Assembly: GCA_030686995.1 (NCBI GenBank)
Contig: CM060704.1
Location: forward strand, 115,236,042-115,300,041
Length of the DNA stretch: 64,000 nt
Direction of reading: 5' to 3'
Origin: Artemisia argyi
Lineage: Eukaryota; Streptophyta; Magnoliopsida; Asterales; Asteraceae
The notes beneath the pieces were generated by a model. The model did no database searches, had not been told where the DNA came from, and was given only the letters and a program-made list of their open reading frames with translations. How positions within the stretch are numbered: position 1 is the stretch's first letter; every line of letters starts with the position of its first letter. Made by a program: the position numbers and the translations under genes. Shown here piece after piece: positions 11,635 to 22,745 of the stretch.

Positions 11635-12149
11635 CGTTTCATTCTATGTTTGTTTCATGTTTTTGTTATTTTTCGTTTATTAGCTTAAGTCGAGTCTAGT
11701 CTTGGCTTAGCAACGCCATATTGTACATGTAATTAACCAAGATGATTAACTCGTCACCAGTAAAGATTGCCTTTATCCAACAAAACCGTGTATTCCATAT
11801 CCCTACACCTAACGTTATAACCTTTTAAAAGACCTCTTTGATAGTTTATCCTAGGTGCTTACGCCATGTGGTGGAGGTTTGATCCTTTCCCAAGCCTATG
11901 GTAATCTATTTTGCTATGACAGGTAGTGAGAGATATCTTCCATTTCCATAATGTTATATTACCTTATTACACCCGAGAGATGTGAGTATCTAAACACTAT
12001 TTGTGAGGTGCTTGTGTATGACCTCCGTGCTTGTCTATTGGTCTTTAGTGGAACGATTATTTGTTGTAATTACTTTTATATTAGTGTTAAATGACCACTA
12101 ACTTGTATTTTGATTAGAATAAAAGCGCATTTGCTTGAGGACAAGCAAA

Positions 12150-12178
12150 TCTCAAGTGTAAGGGTATATGATGAGGCG
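12150..12178 (+). other. Polypurine-tract region of element D
   Basis: CTCAAGTGTAAGGGTATA immediately precedes the 3' LTR. It follows TTGCTTGAGGACAAGCAAA, a motif I know from the 3' ends of Athila/Tat elements. The purine run is short for a PPT. Confidence 0.5.
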
Positions 12179-13576
12179 AAAAATGATCCGTTTTTAGGGG
12201 GTCATTTAAGCTGGAATTTGAATTTTTTTGATCAAATATTGCCTTAAATCGTTCCTTTTGTGATTTTAGGTACTTTGGGAGTGAATTCTGGAAAAGGAAG
12301 CATTTTAGACGTTTTTGGAGCATAAAAGTGAAGAAAACGGCAAAGTCTTAATTTTCCTTACTGGAAATAGTACCTGACGGCGTCAAGAAGATTTTGATGA
12401 CGGCGTCAAGAGCAAAAATGGTGACGGCCCAGTGAAAACGTGACGGTGTCAAAACATGGCCGTCAAGAGTAAAAGTGGTGACGGCCCAGAACAAGATTAC
12501 ACATGACGGCGTCAGATCTGGATCTAGGCAGTCTGAGAATTTTATGGGTGGCGGGTTGACGGCGTCAGAAGTTTCTTCTTGACGCCGTCACCTTAGGAAC
12601 TCTATATATAGTTTTTGTAATTTTCATTCTAAAGAGAGGAGAATTTTAGGGTCGAACTTAATAAAGCCTAACACGACTTTTACAGTATTTTCAAGGGTTT
12701 TCCCCCTTTGAAACCCTTCATGTTCAATTGAGATAAGTATCCTTTCAATTCATTCAATATGTGTATGTGTTGTTTGAATATATCTTACGCTTGTCTTGAT
12801 TTTAACATGTTAGGCTAGATCTCTTGTGTGTTTGCTTAGATGTAATGAAACCTAGATGTTGATTATAGGTTGATTGCCTGTTTATAGTTGTAATGGATGA
12901 ATGATTTCGATGTTAGGCTTAAGAAAACTGGCAGACTTCCATTGTTTAACATGCTTGAACGTCTTAAGAAACATGAACCAATGCGTACTAGGTTTTTATG
13001 GTTGTATTTAATGCATGAGCAAATTCTAGTGATCCCATGTTAGGAGCTTCTTGCAGGCTCGACATAGGAGTGAAGTAGGAGCTTATAGAGTTGGGGAAGT
13101 AAGTACACCACCCCACGATTGGTATTAAGGAATATAACCCATCATCCACGCAACTGTAACAAACAATTAACCTGTAAAAGATATCTAGGGAGTAGTGAAA
13201 TCTAAGTAAACACAATTCTCCCATCTATTGTTCACACCATATTAGTAATTAGCTTTATTTTCATTTTTGTTATTTTATTTTGATTGCATCTTAGTTATTG
13301 GGTTAGTTGACTAGCAACTAATTCCGCCCACTCTTCCAAAACCGAGATTTTTACTTGCTTTCATAAAAACATAAAAATACAAAAATAATGATCCCTCACC
13401 TCTAGACCTAGTTTTTTAGGCTTTCTAATCCTAGCGACACTATTCCTGAGTTGAACGATCAATCCCCCGGTACTTCACTATACTATACTACAACGATCAT
13501 GTACACTGCTTGGTGGGGGATGTAAGCTTCTCGAGATCCCTCGAGAGGTAAAGCCTGGTGCAATTCCCACGCATCA
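12179..13576 (+). repeat. Element D 3' LTR
   Basis: 1,398 bp, near-identical to the 5' LTR apart from scattered substitutions (for example GGCGTCA to GGTGTCA near 12445) and a small deletion near 13475. The palindrome array spans about 12375-12590 and the TATA box 12602-12610. Confidence 0.92.
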
Positions 13577-13581
13577 GCTTC

Positions 13582-14800
13582 CAATTCCCAAGCCACCGTG
13601 TTCCATTGGAGCCAAGACATTTTCCCATTTAATCCAAGCCATTTTGTTGATGCTGTCGTTTCCTCCCCAAAAGAATCTGGAACGGAGTCGTTCAAGAGTG
13701 TGGATGACGACTTGTGGAGATTTGAAAAGGGACAAGTAATAGATTCCGAGGCTCCCTAAATGGACAATAGGTTCGATTTCTAGGTGAAAAGGGACAAGTA
13801 TATCTCCCACCAATGGACAATAGGTTCGATTTCTAGGTGGAAAGTTTTGCTTTGAACTTGTCGATTATCGTGTTCTAGCTAGATTTTTGGCGCATGTTCT
13901 TACCAATTGTAAGACCAAGGTACATAAAAGGAAAATAACCAGCTTGACATCCAGTAATTTGCACCATTACATGTAAGTCATCTTCAGAAACACCAACCCC
14001 ATATAAGTTTGATATAGAAATGTTAAGCTTTAAACCCGAGGCCAGATAAAATGAATGCAAGGAATTGGTAATGCTCTCTAAATCATTCCGTCCCAATTCC
14101 GTAAGAATAACCACATCACCAGCGAAGAAAAAATATGAAAATTTAGTCTCACCTATTGTTAACCCTCGAATATTTTGAGAACGAGTAGCAGCATCTAAGG
14201 TAAGGTGGAGACCCTCCGTGATTAAGATAAAGAGAAACGGAGATACGGGTCTCCTTGCCTTAAACCACGCCCTAGTGAAAATTCAGGCATAGGAGAACCG
14301 TTAATGAGGACAAAAGTACGTGCCCAATATAAACAAGCTCGAATCCAAGATCTCCAATTGTCACCAAAACCCATTTTTGCTAGAACAAAGTCAAGATACT
14401 TCCAACTTACCGAGTCAAAGGCTTTCTCGAAGTCAACCTTAAAGATCATGAGATTTTTACTCATCTTTTTATACAAGTCTATTATTTCACTAACCATCAG
14501 AGGCCCATCGAGAATCTGGCGACCAGATATAAAAGCTAATTGGATAGGACTAACTATAGAATCGAGCACAGTAGCTAACCAGTTAGCAAGGAGTTTCGCT
14601 AAGATTTTATATTGCATACCAATAAGGGAAATGGGACGATAATCCTTGATGAGAAGAGGGTTTGGAACTTTCGGAATCAATGTAATGAATGCAGAATTTG
14701 AACCTCTTGGCATGACACCTGATTCCATAAAGTTAGTAACGAAATTTACAACATCATCTTTAAAAAAGTCCCAATACGATTTGAGGATTTCGTGATACCC
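13582..14800 (-). mobile_element. LINE, reverse-transcriptase segment (5'-truncated)
   Basis: This is the continuation of the LINE whose 3' end lies at 2420-3537, cut off by element D. Homology fades near 14800, so the element is 5'-truncated, as is usual for LINEs. A short direct duplication (GGACAATAGGTTCGATTTCT at about 13760 and 13814) lies inside. Confidence 0.85.
13875..14766 (-). pseudogene. LINE reverse transcriptase, catalytic motif lost
   Basis: Minus frames show the plant LINE RT in order: SAFITLIPKVPNP, then DYRPISLIGMQYKILAKLLA, then SPIQLAFISGRQILDG, FKVDFEKAFDSVSW (motif A aspartate) and GLRQGDP (motif B). The frame breaks just after GDP. In the next frame the usual ADD catalytic pair reads A-G-D (14115-14123), so one essential aspartate is a glycine. 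The later part keeps SGLKLNISISNLYGVG. The enzyme is dead. Confidence 0.85.
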
Positions 14801-16832
14801 AGATCTCTATAGGGTCGAAATACTTATATATATTTGAGAAGATATCCTGGATTATCATCACAACCCTAACCCCAATTTCTAACAAGTTCCAGCTCGAGTA
14901 GGGGATAACTTGGCTACGATTTTTGTAGCCAATTGGCTACAATTTTTCATATAAATTACATAAAAAAGGAATCAGTGACCCGCTAAAAAGACTCAAGGAC
15001 CCACAAAACTCACAAATTATAGCATGAATTGTAGGGAGTTGGCTACAATTGCATTGTAGCTAATATATTCCTTATTTCAAATTATACTTTTACCTTTACA
15101 TATATACACTAGGCGGTTAACTGTGCATATATAGCAAGGGAGATTAATTTGTAACGGCAAAATTTATAGCAGCAAATAATTATAATTAGTGAAATGTTGT
15201 TGAGGGGTTCATTACCTAAGTTACTTTCAATTATTAATTGAGGTACTGAACTTAATTTTAGTGAATTTAAGGAACTAAAATATAAATATTACACAACTTT
15301 GGAAAAAAATTACCTTTAAACCATGTTCCAGCTAGTTATCATATTTTTTTTGACATGTTTTAACTTTGAATTACCGGAGTTTTATACATCAAAGCCTTTC
15401 TTTAAATCCCAAAATACGAACTGACACAAAACCTAAATCTTTTCTATTCCAACGAAAGAGAAGTAAACAACCAAAATTGAAGATTTTTTGATAAACATGA
15501 AGGTAGTTTAACTTCTCATTGTTAGTTATTTTATTTTTTTATCAACTAATTCTTGTGAGTTTTGATGAACACGAAAGTAATCTAACTTATTTGACTTTGT
15601 GTTGGCGGTATTTTTTGCTATCCGCTTTAGTAATATGGTTGGTACTAAGTTTAATAGTTATGCTTTCGCATCCGCTGGGACTAGTAAGCTAGTAATATTT
15701 TGATGGGTAAAAATATAGTAAGAAGTATTGATACAAAATAAAAAAATATGACACGGATGATGTAACCTACTAATTTTAAAGAAAATCTGTTAGTTCCTAG
15801 CGGGCTATCCGTCATTAATTCGAAGAAATGCAACAAGACCAGCATCGAATTGGGATTGTCCTCTCTTTCAATCTTCGGAAGTGACTTTGTATCCCTTTCT
15901 AATGCAATATCTTCAATCAGATTTGTACGAGTGATAGGAAAAAGTCTTGTCCAATTTTAATTATCTTTTATACTTTAGTATTTTAAATTGTTAAAAATAA
16001 AATTAGATATCTCAATTAGATTGAAATTAAGTGGATTATCTTTTTATGAATTTTGCCATATCTTTTAATGTGTTATAAACTTGTAAAGCAATAAAATTAA
16101 ATCCAAACTTAAAATGCAAGATCAAAACATCAAATTCGTCTATATTCAATTCTAGAATGGCATATATATTAGCTGGAATATTGATTTTGTTTATATTGAA
16201 TTCGTGTATGCATATAAACTGCGATTGTAATAGATTTGATAGAACTTGTGTAACTAATCAATACTACATGTGTAAAGCATGAATGATTCTCTCTTCAAAA
16301 TTTTAAGATTTACAAGAAATTAAGTATGGTTTACAACACTTTAATGCACTTAATTTTCAGAATTACAACAAAGTAAGCATATTGTACAACAAAATAAAGC
16401 GTGATGTTATTTTAAGATCAAAATTCTATCAAACAACATTAATGCTATTAAAAACAGCCCTTTCACCAAAAATTACAACCATTTAAGCACAATGTACAAT
16501 AGCTGCAACCAATTTTCAGATTTACAACAAAATAAGCATAGTGTACAATAAAATAAGAATGATGTAATTTTCAGACTTACAATATTAATGCTATTAAAGT
16601 GGTCAATGTTATTAATGACTATAATGACTACTACTTACAAGAAAAGAAACATAGTGTACAACACTTTAATGTACATAATTTTCAGACGTACAAGACAAGA
16701 AGCATAATGTACAACAAAACACCACATTAATGCTATTTAATGTAGTCAATTATTTAACTGATAAATAAATACAATTAATACAGTTATTAAAACACCCCTT
16801 AAATAAGAAATACAAATTATCAAGCATATTTA
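14801..16832. other. AT-rich intergenic; small palindrome and degenerate repeats
   Basis: No gene is seen. GTAGCCAATTGGCTAC at 14925-14940 is a perfect 16 bp palindrome within a cluster of TTGGCTACAA motifs (to about 15060), possibly a small decayed MITE. From about 16300 to 16790, variants of AATTTTCAGA, TACAACAAA-TAAGCATA and GTACAACA recur with AATGCTATTAAA, a degenerate repeat with a loose period of roughly 100 bp. Confidence 0.55.
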
Positions 16833-18917
16833 GGTGGTTGGCAATGGGTGCGGGGAGGCACGGCACGAGGGGCTTCCCCTGCGGGAACACCGCCGCCGGT
16901 CTCCTGTTACCGCACGGTGGGGAAGTTTACCGCACGGAGAGAAGGAAAAAAATGACATTGGAGCCTTTAATTTTTTGACCGTTTGGGGCTAACAGTCATT
17001 TTTTTTTTGCCTATTTATTGTTTGTAAATTTTTGAAATGAGACACAAAAAAAAAAAAACTTACTCACCGCTAAAAAAAAAAAAAGAAATCCGCCTAGAAA
17101 GTCTACGATGGAGCAAAAAAAAATAGGAATCCTAGAAAAAGTGTTCGTGGATTGAGAGGTGGATCGTGAGGCGCAATTCGTCCTCGAATTCAATCACAAA
17201 CCGGTCACGAATCATCTTCTTCACAACCCGGTTACCACCCACAAATGTACCCGCAATCACAACCCGGTCACGAATCATCTCCTTCACAACCCGGTTACCG
17301 CCCACAAATGTACCCGCAATCTCCACCATTTTTCTACACCCAACAACCCCTCCCGCAACTTCCTACGAACTTCGAGCCGTTTGATTATCAATATACCCAA
17401 CAACCCCCACCACAAATGCCTACTAATTTTGACCCGTATGAGCCGCGCTATACCCAACAAAAAAGGCGTGACTGGGTTAGAGAACCGTTACCAATTCATG
17501 ATGATACCGATGATGATGAATATTTCGACAATGTTGACGTGATACCCGAGATACAACCAATTGATGAGGTCGAAGAGGTGCCGCGGCCTAAAAGTGGAAA
17601 AAAACCAAGTAAGATTTGGACGCCCGATGAGGAAGAGGCGTTAGCTAAGTCTTGGATTAAAATTTCGGTGGACAAAGAAGTTGGCGACCGTCAAACAAAG
17701 CTAAGATTTTGGAAGCGAGTTCTAAAGCATTTTAGAACCCTTGTCCCGAGAACTGAACGTACTCATCATCAATTGAACTCGAAATGGACTCCTATGCATC
17801 AAATGATCGCTGCGTTCAACGATTACTACATACCAGCGGTATATTCTTTTATATTTATATTTTTTACATACATTAAATATATATACTTGTTTTATTTTGT
17901 TTTATATATATTTGTTTTATTTTGTTTCATATATACTTGTTTTATTTTGTTTTATATATACTTGTTTTATTTTGTTTCATATATACTTGTTTTATTTTGT
18001 AGAAATGTTTGAAAGAAAGTGGATGCGACGATCTTCAAGTTTATGAGAGAGCCCTACTCGATTTTGAAAAACAATTTAGGAAAGCTTTCGCGCATACCAA
18101 AGCGTGGCACATTCTCAAAGATCAACAAAAGTGGAAAGAACAACCGTTGGTTAGTCAGGCTGCTGAATCCACAGGATCGAGCAAGAAAAGAAAGTCGTCG
18201 GAGTCAAGTGGCGGTCAAACGCCAACAAACGAGACGCCAATAAACGTGGAAGATTTCAACTGTGACTTACCGAACCTCAACGAGAACCCAACTCCATCAC
18301 GTCAATCGAAAGGCAAAAAAAAGACGAATTATGAAGATTCAAGCCGAAGCTCGATGCGTGATACCCTTGCAAGTTACACGGACGAAAAGAAAAGTTTAAT
18401 GCAGGCGCAGTTGGAGGTTCAAAAGAAAAAAGACGAAGAATATTTCAAGTTTCTTGATGGGGAGGTGATGAATCGTGACATGAAGTTCGTTATGGATCCG
18501 CATGACAATATCCTAGACCCGGCTTTTAAGGATTTCGTCATCAACAAGAAACGCGAGATATGCGCAACATACGGGTGGCCGTGTAGTTTGTAAGATTTAA
18601 TGGTTTTAAGTTTAGTTTTAATGGAATTTTAGTTATTTTATGTTTTTTTAATAATATTATGTAATATTTTTTTAAGTTTTAATGGAATTTTAGTATTTTA
18701 ATAATATTATGTAATGTTTATTTAATTTTAATTAAATTTTAGTCTTTTAATAAATTTTAATAGAATTAAAAAAAAAAAAAGAAAGTGAGTGAAGGGTGAG
18801 GGGTGTGATGCCAACAAAAAATGGGTGAGTGAAGGAAAAAGTGGGAGAATGGGGCATAAGAGGATTGGTTGTAAGTGAGTGAAGGGATTTGGGGTGAGGG
18901 GTGTGTTGCCAACCCCC
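16833..18917 (+). mobile_element. PIF/Harbinger-type element carrying only the Myb-like ORF
   Basis: The ends are 12 bp inverted repeats (GGTGGTTGGCAA against TTGCCAACCCCC) flanked by TTA (16830-16832 and 18918-18920), the target preference of PIF/Harbinger. The 3' subterminal region repeats GTGAGTGAAGGG and GGGGTGTGTTGCCAAC-like blocks. The only gene is the Myb/SANT-like ORF1. No DDE transposase is present within the 2,085 bp, so it depends on a partner. Confidence 0.85.
17245..18593 (+). CDS. PIF/Harbinger ORF1: Myb/SANT-like and NAM-associated protein, two exons
   Basis: Exon 1 is 17245-17838 (198 residues) and exon 2 is 18003-18593 (196 residues plus stop). The intron starts GTATAT and ends TTTGTAG, phase 0, and consists of repeated ATATACTTGTTTTATTTTG. 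The protein has a Gln/Pro-rich start, an acidic linker, then a trihelix/SANT region (about 124-195) with spaced tryptophans W125, W137, W156 and W181. Exon 2 begins KCLKESGCDD, has FEKQFRKAFAHTKAWHILKDQQKWKE, a Ser/Lys-rich linker, and a C-terminal helix ending in CATYGWPCSL. In active elements this protein partners the DDE transposase in DNA binding. The ATG at 17245 lies inside a repeated SQPGY-PQMYPQ run. An upstream start may have been lost, since a TGA closes the frame near 17166. Confidence 0.78.
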
Positions 18918-19199
18918 TTACAACCAAATTAAACACAATTTCTGCATTAAATTTCACTACTACAAATAATAAAGCACATTATACAAATATTCAAGTCCGA
19001 ATAGGCAACGGGCCAAATGGGCTTGATCTCGAACGGGCGCGGACCAAATGGGCTCGAGCCCGAACAGGCATGGGCCAACGGGTTCGAGCCCGAACGGGCA
19101 CGGGCTATACGAAATTTTTGATATCTGTAAATTTATTGTAAAAAAAATAAAAAATAAACATAATAAACTAAAATACATTATTCATCGAAAAATTCTATT

Positions 19200-19239
19200 T
19201 CAGGGTATCCGCCGCTTCAATATGCGGGTACCTTGCTAG
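19200..19239 (+). mobile_element. Helitron-like 3' terminus
   Basis: TCCGC...GCGGG forms a short hairpin (about 19208-19228), followed about 8 bp later by CTAG (19236-19239) and then T. This is the hairpin-plus-CTRR end typical of Helitrons. The 5' end (TC after A) was not identified. Upstream GGGC-rich repeats at 19000-19105 may belong to it. Confidence 0.45.
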
Positions 19240-19732
19240 TATAAATAAATAGTTAAGGAGTAAGGGTGATAAAGTAATATCACATTAATCATTTTGTAAG
19301 CTTTTAAACAAATGTATTTTCTCCTTATACGTAATAGAGATATATTATACGATTACTAGTGCTATATAAAGCAATACTTTATAGGAAGCTAGTCGAGTCG
19401 TGCTTTATATGATCATTATTTATCAAACCCAAGCTTGAAATGTAGGCCAAATCGAGTTTAAAGTCAAGTTTCAGAGGATGAGAGAGCGCCAACCTGAGCT
19501 TAAAATTTGAAGCTCGATTAAGCACGAATCAAGTCTAGATCCCAAGTTTTTGCAGTAATTAATAGTACTCAATTTGACTTGAGTAAATGATTAGGATGCT
19601 TACTAGTTACGTGATTATGGAAATTTTATATTAAATTCAACTATATAATATTTTTTGACCTAGATACGTGTACTTACGAGATAGAATGTGGCAATATGCC
19701 TAAGGGCCAAGTTATATGTATTCTATCATGAT

Positions 19733-19933
19733 TAGGGGTGTCATAAATCCCGACCCGACCCGGACCCGACCCGGACCCGAACCCGAATAATGATACTCGG
19801 GTCGGGTTACTCGGGTCCAAAATCTTAGTCGGGTCAATCGGGTCAACCCGACTAACCCGATTACGAACTCGGGTCGGGTACCGGGTTTAAAATACGTGCC
19901 TATTCGGGTTCGGGTCAACCCGACTAACCCGAC

Positions 19934-19979
<46 letters not shown>

Positions 19980-20786
19980 TCTTTGTTCAATTGAAAGGCC
20001 CAAGTTAAATTAAGTGATCCATGTAGTAAACTTGGCCTATTTTCTATATAATTTTTAGTATGGTTTTTTGCTTGAAAACTTTGTAGGTCTAAGACGTACC
20101 GTATCTTAGAGTAAACTATATCATCATATCGTGACTCATCATTTCACATGAATTGTATACTTTAATAATAAGAATATAAGAATGTGTATGGAAATGCATA
20201 TTACAAAATGGTATGTTTCTGATTTGTTGTTCCGAGACGAAAAAAAGTTATAATTGACTTGCAGAAGTTGCGTATAGCCTGGACATCAATGTTGGCTTAG
20301 GTCAAACAAAAATATCAATGTGCAATTACTTACATGCTCATGTGTTTATATACTGTAATATGTTTAAAATCTAAGTGATCTATTCGTTAAATCAAATACT
20401 CATTTACCAATTGCGAAGTTTTCTTACTTTTATTAGTTCATAGAAACAATTGTTACTTAAAATGATTTTAAAGACTAGTTTTGATATATACTATGACAAG
20501 AATAATATAATAACTAAGTAGACTTATGGTTCATATACAATTTATGCAACAAATTACTACATTTTAACTACTAAGTTTAAGAAATAAAATTATGTGATTT
20601 TGTAAATTGGACAAACCCGAACCCGACTTGACCCGACCCGACTTGACCCGACCCGATTTGACCCGAACCCGACTAACCCGAGTTCAAATAGGGTCGGGTT
20701 CGGGTATATTATTTTTACCCTCGACCCGACTTGGACCCGACCCGTTTGACCCGAACCCGACCAACCCGACCCGAATAACACCCCTA
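19733..20786. mobile_element. Non-autonomous hAT-type element, 1,054 bp
   Basis: The termini TAGGGGTGTC and AACACCCCTA are inverted repeats, and an 8 bp duplication ATCATGAT flanks them (19725-19732 and 20787-20794). Both subterminal regions are packed with GACCCGACCCG and CGGGTCGGGTT repeats in both orientations. A run of about 44 T lies at 19936-19979. There is no coding capacity. Confidence 0.85.
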
Positions 20787-20794
20787 ATCATGAT

Positions 20795-21419
20795 TCATGA
20801 GGAGGCAAATATGAATAATAGCCATTTTGTGAAGTGGTGGGCTATCTTTTGCTTAAGGGATACCCATTAATTATTCCTTGCCACATTTTTTACCCAATAA
20901 ACAACATGCTTTGCTTTGTAATCCCATCAAGGGAGATGCTTTGCACTTTTCTTTTATAGAAATTTACGGCACAAGACATCTTTCGAGTTTTTATGGATTT
21001 ACAATTAACAAATATGGACTTTAGTCGGCGTCAAACTTTAATATGGTGGCAACCTCCTATTAGACCTTCCATTTTAAGAACACAAAGTATTCATACATTA
21101 AACATGCATTAAATCATTTTTGAAAGACACGTAAGGTTTGGGTGTACTTGGCACTGTTACTGGCTTATATGGTTCCGCGTTTTTCTTTTCTATTTTGACG
21201 CGGATGAAAACTCTAGGTTCGTAAAGTATAAAAAAGTGGTCCATATTGTGCAAAGTGGTCTCCAACTTATATGATGCCGTAAATATCTCTTTTGTTTTGT
21301 TGAGAATATTAATCAACCATTTGCCTGGTTGTTGTGAAACCAATAATGGTAATTACTTTTTCTATTTATTGCCAAGTTTAGCATATACATTTTTCTAGCT
21401 ATCTATTTTTGGATCTCTA
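20795..21419. other. No gene seen
   Basis: AT-rich unassigned sequence between the hAT-type element and the Mutator-type MITE. Confidence 0.5.
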
Positions 21420-21428
21420 AGAAAACAA

Positions 21429-21724
21429 GAGGGAATTGCAAAAATCGTCCCTAAACTTTGGCCAATTTGCATGTTTCGTCCCAGAACTGTTGAAATTGCA
21501 AAAATCGTCCCTGTGGCAAACTTTTGGGGCAAATATCGTCCTTTTGGGGCATATATCGTCCCAAATTGGTCAAACTTTAGGGACGATACATGCACACGGA
21601 CCAAACTTTAGGGACGACACATGCACACGGGCGAAACTTTAAGGACGATCCTTGCAGTTTCGAAATTTGTAGGACGAAACATGCAAATTGGTCAAACTTT
21701 AGGGACGATTTTTGCAATTTACTC
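21429..21724. mobile_element. Mutator-type MITE, 296 bp
   Basis: The long terminal inverted repeats start GAGGGAATTGCAAAAATCG and, from the other end, GAGTAAATTGCAAAAATCG; pairing extends about 45 bp through CCCTAAA and GCATGTTTCGTCC. The flanks repeat AGAAAACAA (21420-21428 and 21725-21733), a 9 bp duplication as made by Mutator-like transposases. The centre repeats AAACTTTAGGGACGA and ATCGTCC in opposite orientations. No ORF of note. Confidence 0.85.
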
Positions 21725-21733
21725 AGAAAACAA

Positions 21734-22330
21734 TTTGCGTTATGTTATTTGGAGAACTAAATTACTGAATTAGCCCTTATTATTATTATTGTTGTCGTCT
21801 TTACTACATATAAAAGCAAAATGGTCAATGTAAAAAAACGAACATTCAGTATGTGAAATGTTGAAAAATTTATATTAGCTAAAAAAAACTTAAAACATCA
21901 CAATAAAGGAAATGTTGAAACTAAAAAATGAAATATTGAAACATATGTTTCAAAAAGAAACATTAATACACATCGAAAACCGGGTTGACCGGGATGCTCA
22001 CTCGGTTTAATTTGAACCATTTTTTCGACCCAACCTGTCGGGTTGACCCTGTTTAAATTGACCCGTTTTTCAACCGGAAGGGTTCAAGCGGTTGAACCAC
22101 CCGGGTCGAACCGGGTTAACCAATAAACTATTTTTTTATCACTAAAACTATTTGTTGTTATAAAATTCCGTTGCTATGAACGAGTACTCGTTTAGTTTTC
22201 TAATAACCAAATATATATTTTATAAATAAAACAACAACATGCTAAAATTACATGCACTCTATCATTATTTTATCGACTAAACTAAATCTAACCTTATAAT
22301 ACCAACAAAGTGACCTTATTAGGGCCAAAA
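21734..22330. other. No gene seen; GGGTTGACC-rich patch
   Basis: Positions 21975-22125 are rich in GGGTTGACC, GACCCGTTTT and CCGGGT motifs resembling the subterminal repeats of the hAT-type element at 19733, but no termini are clear. Confidence 0.35.
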
Positions 22331-22337
22331 ACCTTTA

Positions 22338-22745
22338 GTGACAAAACAACTTTCGTCACTAATAATATAAAAAATCTATTTCAAAATCTGTTAGTGACTA
22401 AACTCGAGTCGTCACCAGCCGTCACTAAAGCTCCGTCACTGATTCAGTTAGTGACGAAGATAGAATTCGTCACACGTTAGTGACCAAATATTTCGTCACT
22501 TATGAGATACAGTGACAATCTATTTAAAACTATGAGGACTAATAAGTCACTATTTTTCATTTTTAGTGACAAGATAATGGTCACTAGTGAGTATTAGTTA
22601 ATGACGAAATAAGTGCCTAAGTGGTCACTCAATCGGTTAAATACCAACCACTTAAAAACCATTTAGAGACCAAATTGGTCGTCACTAAATTCACCTTCTA
22701 TGTCAACTAAAACGGTTGCCACATTTACAAGATATGTCACTAAAA
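22338..22745. repeat. Clustered TTAGTGAC / GTCACTAA motifs (decayed CACTA-like region)
   Basis: About fifteen copies of TTAGTGAC or its complement GTCACTAA or GTCACT lie in 400 bp, often as pairs facing each other. Such subterminal arrays are typical of CACTA (En/Spm) elements. The CACTACAA terminus itself was not found, so the assignment is tentative. Confidence 0.45.

Larger units (their letters stand above)
3538..13576 (+). mobile_element. Element D: Athila-related LTR retrotransposon without polymerase
   Basis: The two LTRs (3538-4947 and 12179-13576) both start TGATGAGGCG and end CGCATCA. The element is bounded by the 5 bp duplication GCTTC (3533-3537 and 13577-13581). After the 5' LTR comes a primer-binding-like TTTTTGGCACCGCAGCCC. 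Before the 3' LTR stands TTGAGGACAAGCAAATCTC, then AAGTGTAAGGG, the 3' motif style of Athila/Tat elements. The only large ORF is gag plus a protease-like domain; no reverse transcriptase, RNase H or integrase is visible, so it would need enzymes from elsewhere. It also carries a tandem duplication and a solo LTR of its own family. Confidence 0.9.

Noticed and set aside
19936..19979. Poly(T) run as a retroposon tail
   Set aside because: It lies inside the hAT-type element, well away from either terminus, and no RT-derived sequence adjoins it.
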